Shown here piece by piece: positions 44,299-54,317 of a DNA stretch of 64,000 bases. The stretch is from Nannochloris sp. 'desiccata' (lineage: Eukaryota; Chlorophyta; Trebouxiophyceae; Chlorellales; Chlorellaceae), in assembly GCA_019044685.2 (NCBI GenBank), contig JAGTXX020000001.1, positions 620,001-684,000 of the forward strand, in the 5' to 3' direction. The notes beneath the pieces were generated by a model that was given only the letters and a program-made list of their open reading frames with translations, was not told the DNA's origin and made no database searches. The translations under genes and the position numbers were made by a program. The first letter of the stretch is position 1. The number at the start of each line of letters is the position of its first letter.

Positions 44299-46039
44299 AT
44301 GGCAGAGGGAAAAACTCATCTTAGTGTCGTAAGTAGCAGAGCTTGTTATTTTAGCCGCATCTCGCTTCAGTTTTTCATCATCTTCTGGAGAATCTTATTC
44401 TTGCTGTTGACTCCTGCACGCCTTCTCCTGCGCCGCCTGCTGATTTATAACTAACCATTTCTTCTCTCTTGTCTATACAGGTCATCTGCGGAGTAAGTGC
44501 TTTGCTATAGCGGCAAGCAACCGCCTACATCTTCTACCTGCTTCTTGCGCAGCCGCCGGTTTTCGGCGGCCAAGCTCTACTTGAGCGCAAACGAGGCTTT
44601 ATTCCTGCCTGAAGTATATACGCTTACTTGCAAAAGCGCCCTAAAACTAACCTTGAACTTTTGTATTTAATTTCCCCCGATTTTTGCAGCATGTCGATTC
44701 CGGCAAGTCCACCACTACCGGACGCCTCCTGTTCGAGCTCGGAGGTATCCCCGAGCGTGAGTTGGAGAAGTTGAAGGAAGAGGCCGCTGCTCTCGGTAAG
44801 CAGTCCTTCGCCTTCGCTTTCTACATGGATCGTCAAAAGGAGGAGCGTGAGCGTGGTGTTACCATCTCCTGCACCACCAAGGAGTTCTTCACTGACAAGT
44901 GGCATTACACCATCATTGATGCCCCTGGTCACAGAGATTTCATCAAGAACATGATTTCCGGTGCCGCTCAGGCTGATGTCTGCCTTCTAATGGTTCCCGC
45001 TGACGGTAACTTTACCACCGCCATCCAGAAGGGTGACCACAAGGCTGCTGAAATCCAGGGCCAGACCCGCCAGCACGCTCGTTTGATTAACCTTCTCGGT
45101 GTCAAGCAGCTCATCATTGGAATCAACAAGATGGATTCCGATGTTGCCGGCTACAAGGAGGAACGTTACATTGAGATCCGTGATGAGATGAAGCATATGC
45201 TTGGTCGCGTCGGCTGGAAGCCCGATTTTGTTGAGAAGTCTGTCCCTGTCCTCCCTATCTCCGGATGGATGGGTGATAACCTCATCGCCAAGTCCACCAA
45301 CATGACCTGGTGGAAGGGTGTCGATGTCATCGACCCTACTGGTGCCACCATTCACATCGATACCCTCCTCGATGCCCTTGACAAGTTCGTTCAGCTCCCC
45401 GAGCGTAAGACTAATGCCCCCATGCGTCTCCCCATCTCTGGTGCTTATAAGATCAAGGGTGTTGGTGATGTCCTTGCTGGCCGTGTCGAGCAAGGTGTTG
45501 TTAAGCCCGGTGAAGAAGTTGTCTTCATGCCTACCCACACTGCTGCCAACCCTTGCACTGGTAAGGTATTCACTGTGGAGATGCATCACAAGCGTGTTGA
45601 CCAGGCTGGTCCCGGTGACAACGTCGGTATGAATATCAAGGGTCTCGATAAGAACAACTTGCCCCGTACCGGTGATGTCATGGTCTTGAAGTCTGACCAG
45701 ACTTTGAAGCCCGTTAAGGATTTCACTGCCCAGATCCAGACTTTGGATATCCCTGGTGAAGTCAAGGCTGGATACTCTCCCATTGGATTCGTCCGCTGCG
45801 GTCGCTCTGCTTGCAAGATTGTCAAGATTAACTGGAAGGTCGGTAAAGAGACTGGTGGTAAGAAGATGGAGGACCCCCACTCCCTCAAGGCTAACGAGAT
45901 GGCTGAGGTCGTCTTCGAGCCCACCCAGCCTTTGGTTGTGGACTCTTTCAAGAACTGCGAGGGTCTCTCCCGTATTGCTTTCCTTGATGGCAACACCGCT
46001 GTCATGCTTGGAAAGGTCTGCGCTGTCTCCACCAAGTAA
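44299..46039 (+). CDS. EFL: EF-like translation elongation GTPase (EFL)
   Basis: Exons 44299-44328, 44481-44492 and 44690-46039 give 463 residues. The middle exon is only 12 nt (VICG), yet it completes the G1 region KTHLSVVICGHVDSGKSTTTG, so it must be spliced in. DAPGHRDF (G3) and NKMD (G4) follow. The sequence is EFL rather than EF-1alpha: LLFELGGIPERELEKLKEEAA, FAFYMDRQKEERERGVTI, ISGWMGDNL and EFL-type MHHKRVDQAGPGDNVG, LDKNNLPRTGDV. EFL replaces EF-1alpha in many chlorophytes and delivers aminoacyl-tRNA to the cytosolic ribosome. Codon use is strongly C-biased at third positions, unlike its neighbours, as for a highly expressed gene. A TGTAA lies at 46222, and the 3' UTR may carry an intron (about 46069-46119). 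Confidence 0.93.
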
Positions 46040-46568
46040 ATTGTTAATAACGCCTCTGGTCGTCTAGGTAATTAAAATCTATCCTTTTCTTTTTTTTAAA
46101 TGGTAAAATTGTCCTTACAGGCTGTTGCTGTAGAGAAAGGAGGTGGGTAGTTTTTGATTTTTAGGTAGAGACGTTTTAATTAATTTGTTTACTTTTTTGG
46201 TTGTTTTATAGTCTTTATTTGTGTAAAAAAAGGCTTTCAGGCAGACTTTACTTTCTCCTCCTCGTTTTTCTCTTGATTCTTGGCATCGTTCCTCCCCCCC
46301 TTTGCTTTCCCCTCGTCCCTCAAATTTAACCCGCTACCTATCAGTTTAGGTTTTAACAAAATTCCTTTGCGTTAATAACGTGTTTTTGAGGACCGAGTTT
46401 ATTTTTGTTACAAATGAAAATAGATGTATCATGTTCCCTCTCGCTGTTCAAAAGATTAATTTCTTTTCTTGGGCAGCAGAGGGTTGTGTTTCTTCTGTAG
46501 TCGATGTAAAAATACAATAAAACAAAATAGCTTATCAATGATTCAGTTAGATATTCAACAGTTCTATA
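46040..46568. other. EFL 3' UTR and convergent spacer
   Basis: These 529 bases contain a possible 3' UTR intron (donor GTAATT near 46069, acceptor CTTACAG ending near 46119) and the TGTAA signal at 46222-46226. AT-rich sequence runs on to the end of the PF16 gene. No gene is seen. Confidence 0.4.
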
Positions 46569-48891
46569 TTATTCAGAAGGTCTGGGGGATGGGTTGGATC
46601 CATTACTGTGACGAGGGGTCTGTGGCAGCGGTTTGTGTGGGGTTGCCGACCAGCTGAGCGGCGGGGAGGCGGCGGGCACTGGAGGTTGAGGGGCTGTAGT
46701 CGTAGCAGTACCTGCAGAAGCCGTCATATTAACAACAGTCCTCGCTTCTTCAGACACGTGGGGTTCATTGCTGGTATTAACAGTAGCTACAGTCGCAGCA
46801 GCAACAGAGCTGGGCTCTTTCTGTATCACCAAGGTGTTCTTTTCAGGGGCGGCAATTGGCGGAGGAAGTTGTTGTTGCTGTATTTCGACGTCTTCTTCCT
46901 TTTTAATGATTTCCGGAGGTAACAAAGGTTTGATGGAGGGATTATTAGCATCAAGAACTGGAGCTGCTGGAGGTTGAGGAGGAGGAGGAGGAGCAAGCAC
47001 AGGAGCCACAAAATGTTCCCCCTCTGGTTGCTGCTGCTGCTGATGGTGTACATCAGATTGCTGTTGTTGACGCACACTTGCAATTTCTACCAGCGTCAAT
47101 CTTTCCAATAAAGCTTTATTATATGCTGGGGAATACCTGTTGACCACTTCTTGAGGGAAAAGTGCTATAATTTGAGATACTTTCTGTTGATAAGGGCTGC
47201 TGGGCTCTTCTCCCATTTCTTGAACGAGCTGGAGACCTCCATTTTGAACAAAAGGAATCTTAATAGAACCTGAATCTGGTGTAGATAAGACTGTATATAA
47301 ACGGTCTAATACAGCAAGCTTCACGGAGGAGGAGACAGGCCTGTATGTAGTGGAAAAATTAAGAAGAAAAGCACCATAAGAGGAGGAAAGCTGGTTGGGG
47401 AATTTTTAGACAATAAGAAATCAAGACTGTTCTACTCACATTTTGAGGAGTGCATCTAAAGCAGGTAAAGACTCAAGCTCTGAAATTATACTGCATGCAG
47501 CTTTACTGCATTTCAATGCCAAATCTGGGCTACTTGAGGGCGCTACCTCCAATCCAGTCAACGCCAGCAAAGCTCCCGATTCAGTCACAGCCTGCGCTTG
47601 TAAAGGGCCATGCCGTCCAGCTTGACCCACAGCCCATGCAGCTGCACATTTAACTGGTTCTTCTGGATTGTGTGCAATGGCTACAGTGAGAGCAGTCAGT
47701 GCACCAGCACCTATAACGGCTTCCGCCAAGGCTGAGCTGCCAGCACAAATATGGCCTATAGCCATGATCTCAGGGAGCCTGAAGCGAATTAGAAATATGT
47801 AATAACACAATCAGAGGATCAATTAGTAACTAAAGAAGATATTATTCGATAGCAAATTATAAAGGAGAAATAAACATGTGCATATTTGAAACTTACGCAT
47901 TCAGGCCTTTGCTTTGCTGCAGAGCTTGAACCAGCAACTGCAAACAATGCTGCGTGCTGGCAACTTCTTTCGCCAAACTTGCATCATGGCAGGCAATATC
48001 TCGCAATGTAGAAGCTGCAAAACGCTGTACGAGCTCATCTGGGGAAGAAAGATGCCCTACCAAAGCGGACAGCGCACCGGTGGCTATAAGTTCTACTGCT
48101 AAATCGGCGCCACCCAAGGCAATCTGACTTAGGGTGCAGAGAGCGTGTCTAGCCAAACGTAAATCCACGGAATCACCTCCTGGAGCGAGGATACGTGCAA
48201 GGGGTGCTACAGCTCCAGCAGCTGCGACAGATTGAGCAAACTGCGGGCCGTGCTGTGCGACGCTCCCCAATGCAGCAGTTGCAGCTCGCTTCAAAGAAAT
48301 TTCTGAGCAGTCTAGACACGCTACCAGCGGTCCAAGAGCTTCAACTTCAAGTGTCATTTGTGCAAGATCTTCTCCATGTCCAGCGATGCAATCAATGAGC
48401 CAGGCAGCAGCTTCCCGGGTCTCTGAATCTGGAATAGCTAAACACGCTGCAGCTGCGTTCAGAGTCCCAGCCTCCACGACAGCATTTGTGATAGCTCTAT
48501 TGTGCTTGCACGCGTTGCGAAGAGTAAATGCAGCTGCTCGACGTAATTCAAGACCTTCACGGCGTCGACTTGTTTCTCCTGAAGAAGCTGCTGCATCGGA
48601 AATAGGTGCCAGGAGGTGGCCAGTGAGCGTCTTTACCGCACCATCAGCAATAATTTTATTCGCCACAGCTTTAGATTGAGCAGCTAAGCGTCCTAAAGCG
48701 AGCGTAGACGTGCGCCGGATGGCTACTACAGGGTCGGCAAGCAAGCTTTGAAGAAGGTGGGCACCATCTGATGCTTCCAACAGCTCACAATTTCCTTCAT
48801 GCCTTGCAAGCTCAAAAATAGACCCTACAAAAGCTGTTCTTTCACGTTGATAACGTTCATATACCTGTTGTATAGCACGGGCGTCTTTCAT
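46569..48891 (-). CDS. PF16: PF16/SPAG6 axonemal central-apparatus armadillo protein
   Basis: Exons 47897-48891, 47440-47778 and 46569-47340 give 701 residues in frame. The N-terminus (VYERYQRERTAFVGSIFELARHEGN) and a run of armadillo repeats match SPAG6/PF16. Examples are ALGRLAAQSKAVANKIIADGA, AAAWLIDCIAGHGEDLAQM and LKRAATAALGSVAQHGPQFAQSV. LPEIMAIGHICAG and AAAWAVGQAGRHGPLQAQAV are further family blocks, and the end reads IIALFPQEVVNRYSPAYNKALLERL, the family's C-terminal signature. The normal protein is about 510 residues; here a Pro/Gln/Ala-rich tail of about 180 residues is added. In Chlamydomonas, PF16 stabilises the C1 central microtubule of motile flagella. Its presence implies a flagellate stage or a retained flagellar gene. 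Some repeats look diverged. Confidence 0.88.
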
Positions 48892-49558
48892 AGTTATGAC
48901 GAGCCTTGAAAGCAGAAAACCGAAAGTGATGTGAAAGTATGTAAACTGCGGATTTCAAGAAAGTTTAGGAACTCAGAATTAATTTCATCTGCTTACTGTG
49001 GTGTATTTATGCTCAGAATTATCGCTGAGAGTGTGTAATTAGCCATATTTAATCCAGGAAAACGGTCAACAGTCAACAGTTGAAAAAGGGTCAAACTTAG
49101 AAAGGAGGGCCATGATGAAAATGACGTACACGTTAAGAGGTGAAAGCATTTTCAGGTGCTACCATACAAAGTAACAAAACAAAGAAGTGCTGGTATCAGC
49201 AATTACAGTGACGATCGACGTCCTAGAGAGCGCAAAGAATAACCACTAGACACACCGATGAAGTGACGGCAGCGGATACTGGCGATGGCTTGGATTGAGA
49301 GTCCAGCAAGCAAGAAAGACAATGTGTTTATTATCTTCAAATAGAACCCTTGCACTTGCAGTGAGATGAACGAAAAATGAAGCATCTGGGTAGAAAACAT
49401 CACAGTTGCAAGGGTTGGGATTCACATCGGGGTACAAGCTAGTTGCCAATTCTGGGCCCACAATTGGTTTTGGCACCTTCTCCTCCAAATTTCATTATGC
49501 TTTCATAAGAAATACTCTTCATATAAATTATAGTCTCCAAACGTGCCGCTAAAACACC
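48892..49558. promoter_or_regulatory. Divergent region between PF16 and nardilysin
   Basis: These 667 bases must hold both promoters. Two overlapping minus-strand open frames (49203-49403 and 49246-49488) lack a convincing start or domain, and I do not call them genes. A short tandem GGTCAACAGTCAACAG lies near 49065. Confidence 0.35.
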
Positions 49559-52500
49559 ATGAGCGACCACATCATAATTTCAAAATCGCCATCTGATCAT
49601 AGAACATATAAAGCACTGCAGCTGCCGAATGGCTTACGTGCCATTCTCATACACGATCCTCAAATTGAGGCTGGAAGCACAGCATCAGAGCTCAAACCCG
49701 ATGGCCCCAAAACCTCTTCTCACAAAGAAATTGTTGACGACGATGCCAGCATGACTGAAGAAGATGGAAGCAGCGATAGCGAGGAAGGGTCTTCAGACTC
49801 TGGTAGTGACAACTCAGTATCTGAAGATGACGAACACGAGCATGTACGCCCTCACCACCCTAGGTATGGCTCTCACAGCAGCACCATTAACAGCGGCGTC
49901 AAAAAAGCTGCAGCTGCGCTCTCTGTTGGCATTGGCCATTACTCCGACCCCAAACACTTACCCGGACTCAGCCATTATCTCGAACACATGCTTTTTATGG
50001 GTAGTGAAAAGTATCCAGATGAAAATGATTACGATGCCTTCCTTTCTTCCAATTCTGGATCTTCAAATGCTTGCACCGAGGAGGAATCAACCACCTATCA
50101 TTTCGATTGCGCTCCTGCTGCGTTAGAGGGCGCCTTGGACCGATTTGCACAGTTCTTTGTAGCTCCTTTAATCAAAGCTGATGCTTTAGAACGGGAGGTC
50201 CAGGCGGTTGATAACGAATTCAGTGGAGTGCTTCAAAGCGATTCATGTCGGCATTTACAACTCCGCTCTTTTTCTTCAAAAAAAAATCATCCAATGCGTA
50301 ATTTTGGGTGGGGTAATCGCAAAAGTTTAGCAGAAGACCCCATTAAAGCTGGAATAGATGTCCGTAGCGAGTTATTAAAGCACTATAAAGAGCATTATAG
50401 CGCCGAAAGAATGAATTTGGTGTTGCTGGGTGGAGAAACACTCGAGTTGATGGAAAATTGGGTGGTTGAAAAATTTGCAAAAGTGCCGTCTGGTAAAGGA
50501 CCTAGGCCGACTTTTGGCACCCACGGCTTACCCTTTGATGGACCTCCATTTGGTGGAGATATCACAGGCTTAGTACGTGTAATATGTGGTGGAAAAGAAG
50601 GGCTCAATATTGATAATGGTACTATACATAGCAATACGGCCAACAATGTCGGGGGTCTTCAAAATTCTTTGATTACTGTTTTACCAGCAATACGGGATGA
50701 GCACCGCATCACCGTCACATTCCCTTTCCCATGCTTACAAACCGAATATAAAAAGAAAGCTGAAGATTACTTAAGCCACTTCATTGGGCATGAAGGCAAG
50801 GGCTCATTACTAGCTGATTTGAAGGCCTCTGGCTGGGCGACTGACCTCTGCGCCGGTGTGTCTGAACAGACCTCTGCTTCTTATTTATTCGATGTTTCCA
50901 TTACCTTAACAGAAGCTGGGTTAGTAGCTGGTCCAGGATGTGGTCTTACAGTAGTCGATTCGTTGTTTCATTACCTCTCCATGCTGCGTGCTGCGCAACC
51001 ACAGCGCTGGGCATGGGACGAAATGGCCACCATTGCCGAAATGAAATGGAAATTTTTAGAAGAAGAAGATGCAGCAGATTATACTGCACAAATTGCTTCT
51101 GATATGCATATGTACCCTGTAGAACATACTTTACAAGGCATGTATCTCCATGAAGACTTTGATCCAAAGCTGATAAAAGAGTTATTAAATAAGATGTCGA
51201 CGACCGCGTTGAGAATTGATTTACAAACGAAAAATTACGAGGCCTGTTACCAACGGTTGGCAGAAATTGTAGTACAGTGTAGCGAAAATGGAGGAGTTGA
51301 ACATGATACTACTGAGGATGGTACGGGAAAAGTAGACAACGAAGAGGGGAAGAAAATGAAGAATGGTATTTATTTCAATAGTACGAGTATTATTCAAAAA
51401 GGAGAGGAGCCTTGGTTTGGCATACCCTTTGTGACGACCATCGTGCCCCAAGAAATGATTAAAAAATGGAGTTTAGATGAATCTGAACGTGATTCTACGC
51501 AGGGAAAACTTCGTTTACCACCTCCAAATCCTTATTTGGCTTCAGATTTCACCTTGAAATGCGAAGAAACAGCACAAAAAACAGAATATGGAGACACGAT
51601 AGAAGTAGACGCAAATGCAGCACCGCCTTCTTCTTTTTCTTCTACCTCTTCCTCAGCTTTCCCTTCTCCTCCAAGTCAAGTCCACGCCACGAAAGGTCTC
51701 TCTGTATGGCATAAAATGGATTCTACCTTTAAAATACCACGAACGAACGCGTATTTCAGGATTTCTCTCCCTGCTGCCTACTGCACCCCCCGCTCATCAG
51801 CGATGACCCACCTCGTCACAAAGATCCTCGAAGATTCTCTCTGCCAAGAGGCCTATTTAGCAGATGTCGCAAGCCTTCACTACAACATCTGGTTTGAAGG
51901 TTACCAGGGCATTGATATAAAAGTGGATGGCTTCTCACATAAATTACCATTGCTCGCAACGTTTATTTTTAAAACGATTGCTGCATTGCAGTTTACTGAC
52001 GAGGACTATACCCGTATACATGAACATCTGGTCCGTTCGTACCGTAATGCGAATATGAAACCGATGAAACATGCGAATTATTTACGGTTGAGGTTGTTAA
52101 AGAAAGAAATGTGGCCAATTGAGGCGCTAAGACCAGAAGTTGAAGCTGTCACCGCAGCTGATATTCGTGCTTTTTTACCTGTTTTATTAAAACAAAGTCA
52201 CATCGAGTCGCTCATTTTTGGTAATGTGACTGAAAAGGAAGCTATTTCTCTTGGAGAAGCAGCCCGTGCTGCTTTGGGCGCTGTCTCGACTGCAACTTCA
52301 AACGATCTTTGTCTCCATCTTCCAGACCCTTGTTGTTCTTGGCTTCTCCATGCCCCGGTGGTGAACGCGGACGAAGAAAATTCTGCTGTTGAAGTCTATT
52401 TCCAATGCGGCCCTTCACATGACCCACGTAGGCGCGCTGTATTGGACTGCGTTGACCAGTTGGTGTACGAACCATGCTATGACACACTGCGTACAAAAGA

Positions 52501-53029
52501 GCAGCTAGGCTATACAGTGTCGTCTGGTCCTAGGCTCACACATGGTATTTCTGGATTTTGTGTAGTTGTACAAAGTGGTGTCCACGGTCCTGTGTATTTA
52601 GATGCAAGGGTGGATGTGTTTTTAAGTGGATTTTTAGAAAGATTGAAAAAAATGGACACGACGGAATTTGAAAAAAATAGAGAAGCTCTGTTGGCAAATA
52701 AATTGATGAAGGATCGAAACTTGGCTGAGGAGGCAGAGAGGGCGTGGGACGCAGTGACAAATAGAGGGCAAGATTTCAAGTTCCGGGAAGAAGAAGTAGA
52801 AGCTATCAAGAACTTGAAACAACAAGAGGTAGTTGACTTTTTTGAAAAGATAATCGCCCCGGGAGGTGTCGAAAGAAAAAAAGTAGCTGTCCACGTTGCT
52901 GGGAAAGTTCATTTAAATGATTTGAAGGCAGAGGCCTTGCCTGATGGAGTGGTTGAGGTTATTAAAATTGATGAAATGAAACAAAAACATGGGTTTTACC
53001 CTGAAAATAAGAAGAGTACTGCAAAATAG
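49559..53029 (+). CDS. Nardilysin/insulin-degrading-enzyme-like M16 metalloprotease
   Basis: A single exon of 1,156 residues. The inverted zinc motif HxxEH is HYLEH at 139-143 with the third ligand Glu220 in AVDNEF; the 77-residue spacing equals that in insulin-degrading enzyme. EHMLFMGSEKYPDENDYDAFL and the Asn/Ala NACTEEESTTYHF block are standard M16A features. An acidic stretch at about 59-95 (runs of Asp, Glu and Ser) is inserted before the catalytic motif exactly where nardilysin has its acidic domain, which favours nardilysin over insulysin. The C-terminal half includes TKEQLGYTVSSG and the second M16 pair. There is no signal peptide; cytosolic cleavage of peptides at basic sites is expected. 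A Ser/Pro-rich loop (PPSSFSSTSSSAFPSPPSQ) is inserted centrally. Confidence 0.92.
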   Translation: MSDHIIISKSPSDHRTYKALQLPNGLRAILIHDPQIEAGSTASELKPDGPKTSSHKEIVDDDASMTEEDGSSDSEEGSSDSGSDNSVSEDDEHEHVRPHHPRYGSHSSTINSGVKKAAAALSVGIGHYSDPKHLPGLSHYLEHMLFMGSEKYPDENDYDAFLSSNSGSSNACTEEESTTYHFDCAPAALEGALDRFAQFFVAPLIKADALEREVQAVDNEFSGVLQSDSCRHLQLRSFSSKKNHPMRNFGWGNRKSLAEDPIKAGIDVRSELLKHYKEHYSAERMNLVLLGGETLELMENWVVEKFAKVPSGKGPRPTFGTHGLPFDGPPFGGDITGLVRVICGGKEGLNIDNGTIHSNTANNVGGLQNSLITVLPAIRDEHRITVTFPFPCLQTEYKKKAEDYLSHFIGHEGKGSLLADLKASGWATDLCAGVSEQTSASYLFDVSITLTEAGLVAGPGCGLTVVDSLFHYLSMLRAAQPQRWAWDEMATIAEMKWKFLEEEDAADYTAQIASDMHMYPVEHTLQGMYLHEDFDPKLIKELLNKMSTTALRIDLQTKNYEACYQRLAEIVVQCSENGGVEHDTTEDGTGKVDNEEGKKMKNGIYFNSTSIIQKGEEPWFGIPFVTTIVPQEMIKKWSLDESERDSTQGKLRLPPPNPYLASDFTLKCEETAQKTEYGDTIEVDANAAPPSSFSSTSSSAFPSPPSQVHATKGLSVWHKMDSTFKIPRTNAYFRISLPAAYCTPRSSAMTHLVTKILEDSLCQEAYLADVASLHYNIWFEGYQGIDIKVDGFSHKLPLLATFIFKTIAALQFTDEDYTRIHEHLVRSYRNANMKPMKHANYLRLRLLKKEMWPIEALRPEVEAVTAADIRAFLPVLLKQSHIESLIFGNVTEKEAISLGEAARAALGAVSTATSNDLCLHLPDPCCSWLLHAPVVNADEENSAVEVYFQCGPSHDPRRRAVLDCVDQLVYEPCYDTLRTKEQLGYTVSSGPRLTHGISGFCVVVQSGVHGPVYLDARVDVFLSGFLERLKKMDTTEFEKNREALLANKLMKDRNLAEEAERAWDAVTNRGQDFKFREEEVEAIKNLKQQEVVDFFEKIIAPGGVERKKVAVHVAGKVHLNDLKAEALPDGVVEVIKIDEMKQKHGFYPENKKSTAK

Positions 53030-53201
53030 AGGTGGGGAGGGACCGACCTCTTAAGCGGCGTGGCGTCTCTGCATTAAGTTTTTTAAGTTGTCATATAAAC
53101 CTTTCTTATTTGTTCTGATAGTATTCCTGGTGTCCTTAAAAGTTTAAATCTAGCAGTCAAGTAAGCAAAAAAAACAGGGCTGCTCCGAAGGAGTAAAGCA
53201 G

Positions 53202-54007
53202 TTATTTTATATTTAAACTAGAAAGTTTAATTTTATTCAGCAAGCCTTGTACAAACTCAATCGGAGCATCCAAACTAGGTAATTTTAAATTATTTCTTTT
53301 CTTTCTATGCAAAACAGGCAACGACTCTTGTGGCTGTTGTTGTGCCTGTGCATTTGCATCAGCAACAGCAGCTATTGCCGGCTGTGACATTTCAAACACC
53401 GCTGCCATTTGAGCCGCTGTGTCTGCCTGTGCTGCTGCTCTTCTTGCTTCTGCCACGCTGCATCCCATCACAGTCCCTACCCATTCATCGTTTACAAATT
53501 CACCTTCTTCTGCTAGAAATTGGCCATTGGGTTGCTTTGTGATCTTTACACCGCATCCTTGTTGCATTGAGTTTTCCCACTGGCCTCTATAGATGGTGCC
53601 ATTTTTCCAGACGTAGACGCCGTAGCCATCCATCATATTATCACTATATTCACCCATGTACCTGCAGGTCGTACAAAAGTAGAATAGATTTTTGGCGTCT
53701 TATTAATTTCAGCATTATGAAATTGACGGGTGAGATAAGACAGAAACTCTTTCAATATAAATTAAGCGTGGCGAGCGTTCTGATAGAAAAGATCCCTTAC
53801 CTATCACCGCTAGCGTAATTGAATACTCCCCGTACGTGGCAGGAGTCGTCTTTTACTAAGCCTTCATATCTGCATTCGACAAAAGGAATGGTAAGAAGCA
53901 TGCTGCTGAAAAGAGAAGAAGATTTCGTTGATCTTTTTATTTTAATCCATCTCTTACTGTGAACCATCAGGCCATCGAACACTCTGCCATGCTAGCTTCT
54001 CACTCAT
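53202..54007 (-). CDS. MORN-repeat protein
   Basis: Exons 53958-54007, 53801-53869 and 53202-53661 join in frame to 192 residues; hand splicing gives a continuous MORN array that no single open frame shows. Three MORN repeats occupy about residues 12-75 (GSQYEGLVKDDSCHVRGVF, GDRYMGEYSDNMMDGYGVY, GTIYRGQWENSMQQGCGVK). The rest is an Ala/Gln-rich helix (VAEARRAAAQADTAAQ) and a basic tail (RKKRNNLKL). MORN repeats bind membranes or form extended scaffolds and are common in flagellar, plastid-division and lipid-kinase proteins. The specific role cannot be told. The gene converges on nardilysin, 172 bases between stops. Confidence 0.8.
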
Positions 54008-54317
54008 TTTTATTAACTTTAATTCTAAGCTGAGAATATTCCGAGATGTCTTAGGTTTCATCAACTCTGCTTCTTGCTCACCCCGCTGCGGCAGCGGGAC
54101 GCATGCTGTGCCATCTTTAAAAAATCTTGTTTACAATCTAACAATGTAAGGATTCGTGATAATAATACAGTGGAAAAGTAAATCCTAGGAAAAACAATCC
54201 GATTACTAACGGTAATAAAGAAAAAAAAACAGTCGAAAAGTTTTCTTAATAAACTTTACATAACGCCAGCCATTGAAATTTAAGGCTGCCTAGCAAAATA
54301 ACACCAGCTTTTCTTAA
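54008..54317. other. Spacer between MORN gene and transporter
   Basis: These 310 bases between two minus-strand genes include the MORN promoter and the transporter 3' UTR. A GC-rich CCGCTGCGGCAGCGG palindrome lies near 54083. Nothing else is seen. Confidence 0.35.

Noticed and set aside
43986..44324. 112-aa plus-strand ORF upstream of EFL
   Set aside because: No homology or domain is visible and it overlaps the first EFL exon in another frame.
44987..45880. 297-aa open frame on the minus strand opposite EFL
   Set aside because: It is a shadow produced by the strong codon bias of EFL on the plus strand; it has no domain of its own.
49203..49488. Two overlapping minus-strand ORFs between PF16 and nardilysin
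   Set aside because: The longer frame has no ATG start, the other has no domain, and they probably fall within the divergent promoter region.
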